Source of the DNA: an uncultured Bacteroides sp.
GTDB taxonomy: Bacteria > Bacteroidota > Bacteroidia > Bacteroidales > Bacteroidaceae
Assembly (NCBI GenBank): GCA_959606905.1
Contig: CAUHML010000146.1
Coordinates: 1 to 8,169 of the forward strand
Length of the DNA stretch: 8,169 nt
Direction of reading: 5' to 3'
Shown: in pieces, positions 1 to 6,139 of the stretch
Numbering within the stretch: position 1 is the stretch's first letter
How the letters are laid out: every line of letters begins with the position of its first letter
Notes under the pieces: generated by a model
Databases searched by the model: none
Told to the model about the DNA's origin: nothing
Seen by the model: only the letters and a program-made list of their open reading frames with translations
Position numbers and translations under genes: made by a program

Positions 1-21
1 CTACACCCCGAATTGCGGATG

Positions 22-52
22 CAAAAGTACAGATTAATTTTTAATTAGCAAA
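22..52 (-). promoter_or_regulatory. Leftward Bacteroides-type promoter for a gene beyond the left edge
   Basis: Read on the minus strand, positions 29-22 spell TACTTTTG, a full match to the Bacteroides -7 consensus TAnnTTTG. Positions 52-49 spell TTTG, the -33 box. The spacer is 19 bases, within the usual 19-21. Transcription would start near position 15 and leave the window to the left, so the unseen left neighbour is probably divergent from the AraC-family gene at 474. The promoter pattern is seen directly; that it is used is inferred. Confidence 0.6.
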
Positions 53-375
53 TAATCCGTTGATTTTTCTAGTATGAATTGTGCCGATTTATAGCTATTA
101 TTCTGATTATTAGTCTTTCTTGTGAACATACAAATCTTTATTTCAATGAGTTAGTAGTTTTTTTGATTGCCTCTTATGTGATATAAAAGTACATTTCTTT
201 AATTTTGCTTGAATTAGAAAACAATCTGCTTATTTTTCATTTGAAAGCATTAATCCTTTTCTTGTCCTAAAAACACTATAAAAACCAGGTCAGTCTATAA
301 TAAAACGAAATAGGAAAATGATAAATGAACTAACAATCAGAGAGTTTGTTTATAAATTAATGTAAATAAAAGGTG
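53..375. other. AT-rich non-coding stretch
   Basis: No convincing gene, RNA or repeat is visible here. Stops are frequent in all frames. A full TAnnTTTG box occurs on the plus strand at 200-207, but it has no TTTG box at the right distance and no gene directly downstream. A 15-codon open frame starts at 318 (stop at 363-365), but it is too short to call as a gene. The stretch probably serves as the regulatory region between a leftward gene and the rightward AraC-family gene. Confidence 0.5.
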
Positions 376-444
376 TTTGACTTCCTTAGTATGATACTAT
401 ATTTCCATTTTTGGTGCGTGGTAAATTAGGAAGTTATACATTTG
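376..444 (+). promoter_or_regulatory. Promoter region of the AraC-family gene, two candidate promoters
   Basis: The downstream candidate has a perfect -7 box TACATTTG at 437-444 with TTTG at 410-413. Its spacer is 23 bases, slightly longer than normal. It would give a 5' leader of about 20 bases before the ATG at 474. The upstream candidate has TTTG at 376-379 and TATATTTC at 398-405 (one mismatch), with an 18-base spacer. An inverted repeat, ACTTCCT at 380-386 and AGGAAGT at 428-434, brackets the -33 region and could be an operator. The boxes are seen directly; which promoter is active, and the operator role, are inferred. Confidence 0.5.
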
Positions 445-473
445 TAAAAAGACTTAGTTTAGAAAGGTGTTAA

Positions 474-1343
474 ATGTTAGACATTAAAAATAGAGAGACA
501 TTAGAGATATACGTCCTGGGTGACGATTTTAAATTTTATCAAAATCTGAAGTATCTTCCTTTGACTTCTTATCCTTCTAATAATCAATCAGCTTTGATTA
601 TATATTGTTTAGGTGGAAAGGCCAAAATTACAGTGCATGAAGATGTACATTGGATACAACCGGAGGAATTGATTATATTATTACCCGGACAATTTGTCTC
701 ATTTAGTGAGCCAAGTGAAGATTTCTCGACCGTTACGATGGTTATATCTACTTCACTGTTTAGTGATGCGTTAAGTGGTGTGCCCAGATTTTCTCCGCAT
801 TTCTTTTTCTATATGCGGACTCATTACTGGTATCCGCAGACGGAACGCGATATTCCCCGGATGTATAATTATCTGGGTATGATAAAAGATAAAGTTACCT
901 CTCAAGATATATATAGGCGTGAGCTGATTATTCATTTGTTGAGGTATCTGTATCTGGAACTGTTCAATGCTTATCAAAAGGAATCGACCTTGATGACTGC
1001 CCGCAGGGATACCCGTAAAGAAGAGTTGGCTAATAAATTCTTTGGGCTTATCATGAAGCATTTTAAGGAGAATAAGGATGTGGCTTTTTATGCGGATAAA
1101 CTGTGTATTACTTCCAAATACCTGACTATGGTAATTAAGGAGACAAGCGGGAAGTCTGCTAAAGACTGGATTGTTGAATACATCATATTAGAAATCAAGG
1201 CTTTGTTGAAAAACACAAGCCTGAACATTCAGGAAATAGCGATTAAAACGAACTTTGCGAATCAATCGTCGCTTGGACGTTTTTTTAGAAAGCATACAGG
1301 AATGTCGCTTTCACAATATCGAATGAGTAACTTAGAACAATAG
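474..1343 (+). CDS. AraC-family transcriptional regulator
   Basis: This 289-residue protein has the usual size and layout of a cytoplasmic AraC/XylS regulator. Residues about 38-80 look like a cupin-type sensor fold (the IIYCLGGKAKITV strand pattern, then EELIILLPGQ). Residues about 185-286 form the DNA-binding domain with two helix-turn-helix units. HTH1 is near 202-223 (DVAFYADKLCITSKYLTMVI). HTH2 is near 251-276 (IQEIAIKTNFANQSSLGRFF), ending in the family signature FRKHTGMSLSQYR. No signal peptide or membrane segment is seen, so it is not a hybrid two-component protein. The ATG at 474 is preceded directly by an in-frame TAA (471-473), so no longer start exists; AGAAAGGTG at 461-469 may aid initiation. 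It stands alone, convergent with aroB. A bidirectional terminator follows. The effector and targets cannot be read from sequence; a divergent left-hand neighbour or its own gene are the natural candidates. Confidence 0.93.
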   Translation: MLDIKNRETLEIYVLGDDFKFYQNLKYLPLTSYPSNNQSALIIYCLGGKAKITVHEDVHWIQPEELIILLPGQFVSFSEPSEDFSTVTMVISTSLFSDALSGVPRFSPHFFFYMRTHYWYPQTERDIPRMYNYLGMIKDKVTSQDIYRRELIIHLLRYLYLELFNAYQKESTLMTARRDTRKEELANKFFGLIMKHFKENKDVAFYADKLCITSKYLTMVIKETSGKSAKDWIVEYIILEIKALLKNTSLNIQEIAIKTNFANQSSLGRFFRKHTGMSLSQYRMSNLEQ

Positions 1344-1395
1344 TGCGGACAATTGCCTCACAATAGGCAATAATATCTATAGGGATTGGGAAGAG

Positions 1396-1426
1396 AAAGG
1401 GAATGAAGTCTATTTCATTCCCTTTT
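1396..1426. terminator. Bidirectional intrinsic terminator between the convergent AraC-family gene and aroB
   Basis: A perfect 12-bp stem pairs 1396-1407 (AAAGGGAATGAA) with 1414-1425 (TTCATTCCCTTT) around the 6-base loop GTCTAT. On the plus strand the core GGGAATGAA stem is followed by TTTTATT. On the minus strand it is followed by TTTCTCTT. It lies 53 bases after the regulator's stop and 30 bases after aroB's stop, which fits termination of both genes. The structure is seen directly; its activity in both directions is inferred. Confidence 0.8.
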
Positions 1427-1455
1427 ATTATGCGGTATATCTGATGTAGGATGGG

Positions 1456-2517
1456 TTAAATTCCCATACATTCGCGATAGAAGTCGAGCATTTCGAAGAT
1501 AGTGTCCTTATCGGCAGTCTGATTGATGCAAATGTCTCCAATATCTTTTAGTAATGTGAAATTGATAGTGCCTGAAGTATTCTTTTTATCATGCGTCATA
1601 AATGCATACAGTTGGTCATATTTTTTGCAGTCGAAAGTAAATACGCCATAATTATCCTTGATAAACTGGATCGTTTGCCGCATTTTCTCTTTCGGGAAAC
1701 CTACTTTGAGATGAGAAAGATACAGTTCGCACACAATTCCCCAAGCTACTGCATATCCATGTAATACAGGACGGTTTTCTGCCAGTGCCATACTTTCGAA
1801 CGCATGTCCTACGGTGTGTCCCAGATTTAATGCTTTGCGGATTCCATGTTCGAAGGGATCCTGTTCTACAATATCTTCTTTCACTTGTACCGATTGACCT
1901 ACCAATTGTTTGAGAGCTGCATAATCAATACTAGAGGAATCGAAATTGAGCAATTCTGCCCAATGTGCCGTATTGCTAATCAAACCGTGCTTCAACATTT
2001 CAGCATATCCGGAGAAGAAATTGTGTGTGTCCAATGTGCGTAGGAATTCAGTTTCAATCAATACACTGTTTGCCGGAGCGAAAGCACCGATTTCATTTTT
2101 CAGTCCGTTGAAGTTGATTCCTGTTTTACCCCCCACTGATGCGTCCACCATAGCGAGCAGAGTAGTTGGTATATTGATATAGGAAATGCCCCGTTTGAAT
2201 GTAGCTGCGGCAAAACCTCCGAGATCTGTCACCATCCCTCCTCCAAGATTGATAAGTAAAGAGTGGCGGGTAGCCCCTTGAGTACTTAATGCCATCCAGA
2301 CGGAAGCGAGTGTTTCCAGAGTTTTATGCACATCTTCTGCTCCGATACAGATTTCTACAGCATCTTTCAACAGACCCGATTCCTTTAGAGAGGGGAGACA
2401 AAGACGCTGGGTATGCTCGTCTGTGAGGACGAATAATTTGTCATGCGGACATAGCTCAATGGCACGACCGAGGCTCGTTTCCAAGCTTTCGCAGAGAATA
2501 ACTTCTTGTTTACTCAT
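1456..2517 (-). CDS. aroB: 3-dehydroquinate synthase
   Basis: AroB converts 3-deoxy-D-arabino-heptulosonate 7-phosphate to 3-dehydroquinate with NAD+ and a divalent metal, the second step of the shikimate pathway, in the cytoplasm. The 353-residue protein is full length for the family. The NAD-binding signature GGGMVTDLGG is at 92-101, and the block TTLLAMVDASVGGKTGIN at 118-135. By alignment to known family motifs, the metal ligands are E173 (in YAEMLKHG), H234 (in GHTVGHAFE) and H253 (in LHGYAVAWG). The catalytic and phosphate-contacting residues K131, K140, K176 and R227 are all present, so the active site looks intact. The start at 2517 gives the expected MSKQEVI N-terminus and sits about 25 bases downstream of a perfect -7 box (2548-2541, minus). 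There is no clear Shine-Dalgarno, as is common in Bacteroidota. No other shikimate gene is adjacent; the gene appears to be monocistronic and divergent from a small membrane protein gene. Confidence 0.97.
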   Translation of the reverse strand: MSKQEVILCESLETSLGRAIELCPHDKLFVLTDEHTQRLCLPSLKESGLLKDAVEICIGAEDVHKTLETLASVWMALSTQGATRHSLLINLGGGMVTDLGGFAAATFKRGISYINIPTTLLAMVDASVGGKTGINFNGLKNEIGAFAPANSVLIETEFLRTLDTHNFFSGYAEMLKHGLISNTAHWAELLNFDSSSIDYAALKQLVGQSVQVKEDIVEQDPFEHGIRKALNLGHTVGHAFESMALAENRPVLHGYAVAWGIVCELYLSHLKVGFPKEKMRQTIQFIKDNYGVFTFDCKKYDQLYAFMTHDKKNTSGTINFTLLKDIGDICINQTADKDTIFEMLDFYRECMGI

Positions 2518-2540
2518 GATTCTTTTGCTTTTTTACTCTG

Positions 2541-2548
2541 CAAATGTA
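2541..2548 (-). promoter_or_regulatory. -7 box of the aroB promoter
   Basis: Read on the minus strand this is TACATTTG, a full match to TAnnTTTG. It lies 23 bases upstream of the aroB ATG at 2517. No TTTG is present at the expected -33 distance (around 2568-2573), so the promoter may be weak or may depend on an activator. The box is seen directly; its use is inferred. Confidence 0.5.
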
Positions 2549-2569
2549 TATAAAATATCTTTTTTTACT

Positions 2570-2577
2570 TACTTTTG
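2570..2577 (+). promoter_or_regulatory. -7 box for the small membrane protein gene
   Basis: TACTTTTG is a full match to TAnnTTTG on the plus strand. It lies 20 bases before the ATG at 2598 and would give a leader of about 15 bases. A TTTG box is absent at 19-21 bases upstream. The box supports ATG 2598 as the true start, because an in-frame ATG at 2544 would lie upstream of the transcription start. Confidence 0.5.
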
Positions 2578-2597
2578 TCTCATTAAAACGTTTAATC

Positions 2598-3002
2598 ATG
2601 AAAGCATTATTACCTGTATATTGTCGTCCTTTAGGATATGTTGTCTTGTTGGTAGCTCTGTTCATCCCTTTTATTTTGGTGATGCAGGGAGTAGTAACTG
2701 ATACTAACTTGCTGTTTTATAAAGAATGTACAAAGTTGTTGATGATGGCAGGATGCTTGTTAATAATCTTTGCATTGAGTAAGAATGAAAGCCGTGAAAC
2801 GGAGCAAATCCGGAATTCGGCTGTTCGTAATGCTATCTTTTTGACATTCTTGTTCGTCTTTGGTGGTATGTTGTGGCGTGTTATGCAAGGAGATGTGATA
2901 AACGTCGATACTTCCTCTTTCCTTACTTTTCTGGTTTTTAATGTGCTTTGTCTGGAGTTTGGTCTGAAAAAAGCGCTTGTTGATCGATTCTTTAAAAGAT
3001 AA
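2598..3002 (+). CDS. Small four-helix inner-membrane protein of unknown function
   Basis: I do not recognise the family. The 134-residue protein begins MKALLPVYCRPLGY and shows four likely transmembrane helices at about 13-33, 45-60, 78-95 and 106-123. A charged loop (SKNESRETEQIRNSAVRN) lies between helices 2 and 3, and the tail KKALVDRFFKR is basic. By the positive-inside rule this puts both ends and the middle loop in the cytoplasm. No catalytic motif or lipoprotein signal is visible. An in-frame ATG at 2544 would add 18 residues, but it lies upstream of the likely transcription start and inside the aroB promoter, so 2598 is preferred. The gene is divergent from aroB and 83 bases upstream of the large outer-membrane protein gene on the same strand. 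No convincing terminator separates the two, so partial co-transcription is possible. Confidence 0.8.
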   Translation: MKALLPVYCRPLGYVVLLVALFIPFILVMQGVVTDTNLLFYKECTKLLMMAGCLLIIFALSKNESRETEQIRNSAVRNAIFLTFLFVFGGMLWRVMQGDVINVDTSSFLTFLVFNVLCLEFGLKKALVDRFFKR

Positions 3003-3085
3003 TTTTCTTTTCAATTAAACCTTTTGCGATTCGATTTGTCAAAAAGACATTGTTATTGCTACTAATATAATCGTAAATAAGGTAA

Positions 3086-6007
3086 ATGAAAAGATTTTCA
3101 GCAGGGTTGGTGCTGATGTTGCTATGCACCTTCTCAATTTTTGCACAGAATAAGGTTATTACCGTTTCGGGACGTGTGGTGGAATCCGATACTAAAGAGC
3201 CCGCAGCGCAGGCTACAGTTCAATTGCTATCATTACCTGATAGTGCTTATGCCGCCGGTATAGCCAGTAGTAACCAGGGATGGTTTACTCTCCCCAAAGT
3301 AAAAGCCGGAAAATATGTGTTGAAAGTTTCCTATATTGGATTCCGAACCAAGCTCGTACCGGTACAATTATCTGCTAACGCCACTGATAAAAAATTGGGA
3401 ACCATTACATTGGACCCTGATGCTGTCATGCTGAAGGAAGCGGTGATTACTGCCGAAGCTCCGCAGGTGGTCGTGAAAGAAGATACGCTGGAATATAACT
3501 CAACAGCTTACCGTACTCCCGAAGGGGCGATGCTCGAAGAGTTGGTGAAGAAACTTCCGGGAGCAGAAATAGACGATGACGGTAACGTCAAAATCAATGG
3601 TAAAGAAGTAAAGAAGATTATGGTGGATGGTAAAGAGTTCTTTGGCGGTGATGTGAAAACCGGATTGAAGAACTTACCGGTCAACATGATCGACAAACTG
3701 AAGACGTACGATAAAAAGTCTGATTTGGCACGTGTTACCGGAATAGATGACGGAGAAGAAGAAACTGTTCTTGACCTGAAAGTGAAGAAAGGTATGAATC
3801 AAGGTTGGTTTGGTAATGCAAGTGTTGCCGGTGGTACAGAAGATCGTTACGGAAGCAACTTGATGTTGAATCGTTTTGTCGATAATAGCCAATTCTCTTT
3901 AATCGGTTCTGCTAATAATGTGAACGATCAGGGATTCTCCGGTGGAGGTGGCGGACCTCGTTTCCGGAACAGCAATGGTTTGACTGCTACCAAGATGTTA
4001 GGGGCTAACTTTGCTACCCAGACTGAAAAATTGGAACTGGGAGGTAGTGCCCGTTATAATTTCAGTGATCGGGATGCAACATCTACAAACTACTCGGAAC
4101 GTTTCCTGCAAAATGGAAATTCTTATTCAAATTCGAACAGTAAAGGCCGCAATAAGAATACGAACTTTAATGCAGACTTTCGGTTGGAGTGGAAACCGGA
4201 CACATTGACAAATATCATTTTCCGTCCGAACGTTTCTTATGGAAAGTCTAATAGTTATTCTATTTCCGAATCGGGTACTTTTAATGGAGATCCATTTAAT
4301 TTGGTGTCTAATCCTAATGAGTTTTTGAATAAGATTTTCTGGGGAAGTACGGATGATCCTTTAGAAGCTATTCGTGTCAACGCCAGTAATAGTGAATCAA
4401 AATCTGAAGGGCAGAATCTCTCTGCAAATGCTTCTTTGCAAGTGAATCGTAGATTGAATAATCAGGGACGAAACATCACTTTCCGTGGTACATTTAGTTA
4501 TGGAGATAATGACAGCGAACAGTTTAGTGAATCATTGACGCGTTATTTTGATGATAATGCAAAAAAAGAAGATGATGAGCGTAAACAATATACTACTTCT
4601 CCAACCAAAAATTATGATTATACTGCCGAACTGACCTATAGCGAACCGATAGCGAGAGCTACCTTCTTACAGTTCCGCTATAAATTTCAATATAAATATA
4701 GTGAAAGTGACAGAAGTACATACAGCTTGATTCCTGATGCCGATAAAGGACAGGATTGGTTTTGGAATTTTGGTGATGGCCTGCCTGTAGGATATGAAGA
4801 GAATAAAGATAGAGATTTGAGTAAGTATGCTCAATATAAATATTATAACCATGATATTAATGCAGGACTAAATATTATCCGCGAGAAATATAGATTGAAC
4901 TTTGGAGTATCTTTGCAACCGCAGAACACCAGATTGGATTATAAGAAGGCCGAAGTAGATACTGTGGTAAAAAGAAATGTGTTCAATTTTGCTCCTAACG
5001 TTGATTTTCGTTACAGATTTTCTAAAGTCAGCCAGTTGCGCTTTACCTATCGGGGACGTGCAAGCCAGCCGAGTATGGAAAATTTGCTTGATGTAACTGA
5101 TGACTCTAATCCGTTGAATATCCGTAAGGGTAATCCGGGATTGAAACCTTCTTTCTCTCATTCTATGCGTTTGTTTTATAATACTTATAATGCAGATAAA
5201 CAGCGTGGCATGATGGCTCATGCAAACTTGAATATGACTCAAAATAGCATTACTAATGCCACTACTTATAATCAGAGTACTGGTGGAGTGACTGTTAAAC
5301 CGGAGAATATCAACGGAAACTGGAATGCGATGGGAATGTTTGGATTCAATACAGCATTGAGAGACAAGCGGTTTACCATAAATTCTTTTTCCCGTGCTAA
5401 TTATACCAATGCGGTTTCTTATCTTTTTAATGACGATACTAAAATAAATGACAAGAACACTAGTACGACACTGACTTTCGGAGAGAATTTGAATGGAACT
5501 TTCCGTAACGACTGGTTTGAATTTACCTTGAATGGTTCAATCAACTATAACTTTGAGCGAAATCAACTGCGTCCGGAAAACAATCAAGAACCCTATACAT
5601 TTGGTTATGGTGCAAGTACTAATATCTCTTTACCTTGGAGTATGACGTTGTCTACCAATATCACTAATAACGCTCGTCGTGGTTATCGTGATGCCAGTAT
5701 GAATAAGAATGAACTTATTTGGAATGCACAGATTGCCCAAAACTTCCTGAAAGGCAATGCCGCAACCATCAGTTTTGAAGTATATGATATTCTGCGGCAG
5801 CAATCTAATATCAGCCGTTCGTTAACAGCCGATATGCGTTCTGTTTCTGAATATAACGGAATTAATAGCTACTGCATGCTTCGTTTCTCTTATCGTCTGA
5901 ATGTTTTTGGAAATAAAGAAGCTCGCGGCAATATGCGTCATGGCGGTTTTGATGGTGGTGGACCTCGTGGCCCGCGTGGTGGCTTTGGAGGTGGCAGACC
6001 ACACTAA
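3086..6007 (+). CDS. Outer-membrane beta-barrel protein, TonB-dependent-receptor-like, with Gly/Arg-rich tail
   Basis: This 973-residue protein starts with a Sec signal peptide (MKRFSAGLVLMLLCTFSIFA, cleavage near A20/Q21). Residues about 25-112 form a carboxypeptidase-regulatory-like domain (SGRVVESDTKEPAAQATVQL, then GKYVLKVSYIGFRTK). Residues about 113-232 resemble a receptor plug (LKEAVITAE, EELVKKLPGAEIDDDG, VMVDGKEFFGGD-like segment at 179-189). The rest is a long barrel of alternating aromatic and polar strands ending in LRFSYRLNVF at 932-941. This matches the Bacteroidota outer-membrane beta-barrel family often annotated as TonB-dependent receptor. It is not a classical SusC: no SusD partner follows, and I see no clear SusC-type TonB box. 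The substrate is unknown. Two oddities are a Gly5-Pro-Arg segment at 286-292 and a 30-residue Gly/Arg tail at 944-973. The ATG at 3086 follows an in-frame TAA directly, so the start is secure. A weak promoter candidate is CTTG at 2976-2979 with TAATTTTC at 3000-3007. A strong terminator follows the gene. Confidence 0.9.
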   Translation: MKRFSAGLVLMLLCTFSIFAQNKVITVSGRVVESDTKEPAAQATVQLLSLPDSAYAAGIASSNQGWFTLPKVKAGKYVLKVSYIGFRTKLVPVQLSANATDKKLGTITLDPDAVMLKEAVITAEAPQVVVKEDTLEYNSTAYRTPEGAMLEELVKKLPGAEIDDDGNVKINGKEVKKIMVDGKEFFGGDVKTGLKNLPVNMIDKLKTYDKKSDLARVTGIDDGEEETVLDLKVKKGMNQGWFGNASVAGGTEDRYGSNLMLNRFVDNSQFSLIGSANNVNDQGFSGGGGGPRFRNSNGLTATKMLGANFATQTEKLELGGSARYNFSDRDATSTNYSERFLQNGNSYSNSNSKGRNKNTNFNADFRLEWKPDTLTNIIFRPNVSYGKSNSYSISESGTFNGDPFNLVSNPNEFLNKIFWGSTDDPLEAIRVNASNSESKSEGQNLSANASLQVNRRLNNQGRNITFRGTFSYGDNDSEQFSESLTRYFDDNAKKEDDERKQYTTSPTKNYDYTAELTYSEPIARATFLQFRYKFQYKYSESDRSTYSLIPDADKGQDWFWNFGDGLPVGYEENKDRDLSKYAQYKYYNHDINAGLNIIREKYRLNFGVSLQPQNTRLDYKKAEVDTVVKRNVFNFAPNVDFRYRFSKVSQLRFTYRGRASQPSMENLLDVTDDSNPLNIRKGNPGLKPSFSHSMRLFYNTYNADKQRGMMAHANLNMTQNSITNATTYNQSTGGVTVKPENINGNWNAMGMFGFNTALRDKRFTINSFSRANYTNAVSYLFNDDTKINDKNTSTTLTFGENLNGTFRNDWFEFTLNGSINYNFERNQLRPENNQEPYTFGYGASTNISLPWSMTLSTNITNNARRGYRDASMNKNELIWNAQIAQNFLKGNAATISFEVYDILRQQSNISRSLTADMRSVSEYNGINSYCMLRFSYRLNVFGNKEARGNMRHGGFDGGGPRGPRGGFGGGRPH

Positions 6008-6036
6008 AGCAGAGTAATAGGTTTAAATAAAAACAG

Positions 6037-6080
6037 GAAGTCCCGGCACAACGATTCAATGTTGTTGCCGGGACTTCTTT
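6037..6080 (+). terminator. Intrinsic terminator of the outer-membrane protein gene
   Basis: A long GC-rich stem pairs GAAGTCCCGGCACAAC (6037-6052) with GTTGTTGCCGGGACTTC (6061-6077). There is a single bulged base, and the loop is GATTCAAT. TTT follows at 6078-6080. It lies 30 bases after the stop codon. This is the strongest hairpin in the window. The next gene has its own promoter starting in this same T-tract. Confidence 0.88.
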
Positions 6081-6108
6081 GTTAATCCGAGAATTTACTC
6101 TATATTTG
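6078..6108 (+). promoter_or_regulatory. Cardiolipin synthase promoter
   Basis: TTTG at 6078-6081 and TATATTTG at 6101-6108 are separated by exactly 19 bases, a full match to the Bacteroides housekeeping sigma-factor consensus. Transcription would start near 6115, giving a short leader of about 25 bases. The -33 box uses the T-tract of the preceding terminator. Confidence 0.78.
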
Positions 6109-6126
6109 TTGTTTAGTATCCGTATG

Positions 6127-6134
6127 AAAGGAGA
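6127..6134 (+). promoter_or_regulatory. Strong Shine-Dalgarno site of the cardiolipin synthase gene
   Basis: AAAGGAGA ends 5 bases before the ATG at 6140. Such a clear purine-rich site is unusual among the genes of this window and fixes the start of the downstream gene. Confidence 0.7.
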
Positions 6135-6139
6135 TTCCT

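Noticed and set aside
200..207. Perfect TAATTTTG -7 box on the plus strand in the left intergenic region
   Set aside because: No TTTG lies 19-21 bases upstream (the nearest is 34 bases away) and no gene follows closely; such boxes are expected by chance in AT-rich DNA.
771..1061. Open frame of 96 codons on the minus strand inside the AraC-family gene
   Set aside because: It lies wholly within a clearly recognised coding region on the other strand, with no promoter, start signal or protein family features.
2544..2597. Upstream in-frame start extending the small membrane protein by 18 residues
   Set aside because: It would begin inside the promoter region, upstream of the -7 box at 2570-2577. 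The extension is low-complexity and runs into the natural start MKALLPV.
4868..5242. Open frame of 124 codons on the minus strand inside the outer-membrane protein gene
   Set aside because: It is antisense to the barrel region of a confident gene and has no recognisable domain; it is best explained as a by-product of the barrel's codon pattern.
3086..6007. Reading the outer-membrane protein as SusC of a polysaccharide utilisation locus
   Set aside because: No SusD-like lipoprotein, glycoside hydrolase or sigma/anti-sigma pair is nearby, and the sequence fits the non-SusC outer-membrane barrel family better.
5822..6059. Two minus-strand open frames over the end of the outer-membrane protein gene
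   Set aside because: Their length comes from the complement of the Gly/Arg codon run; there is no family resemblance, and the strong hairpin at 6037-6077 falls at or within their starts.
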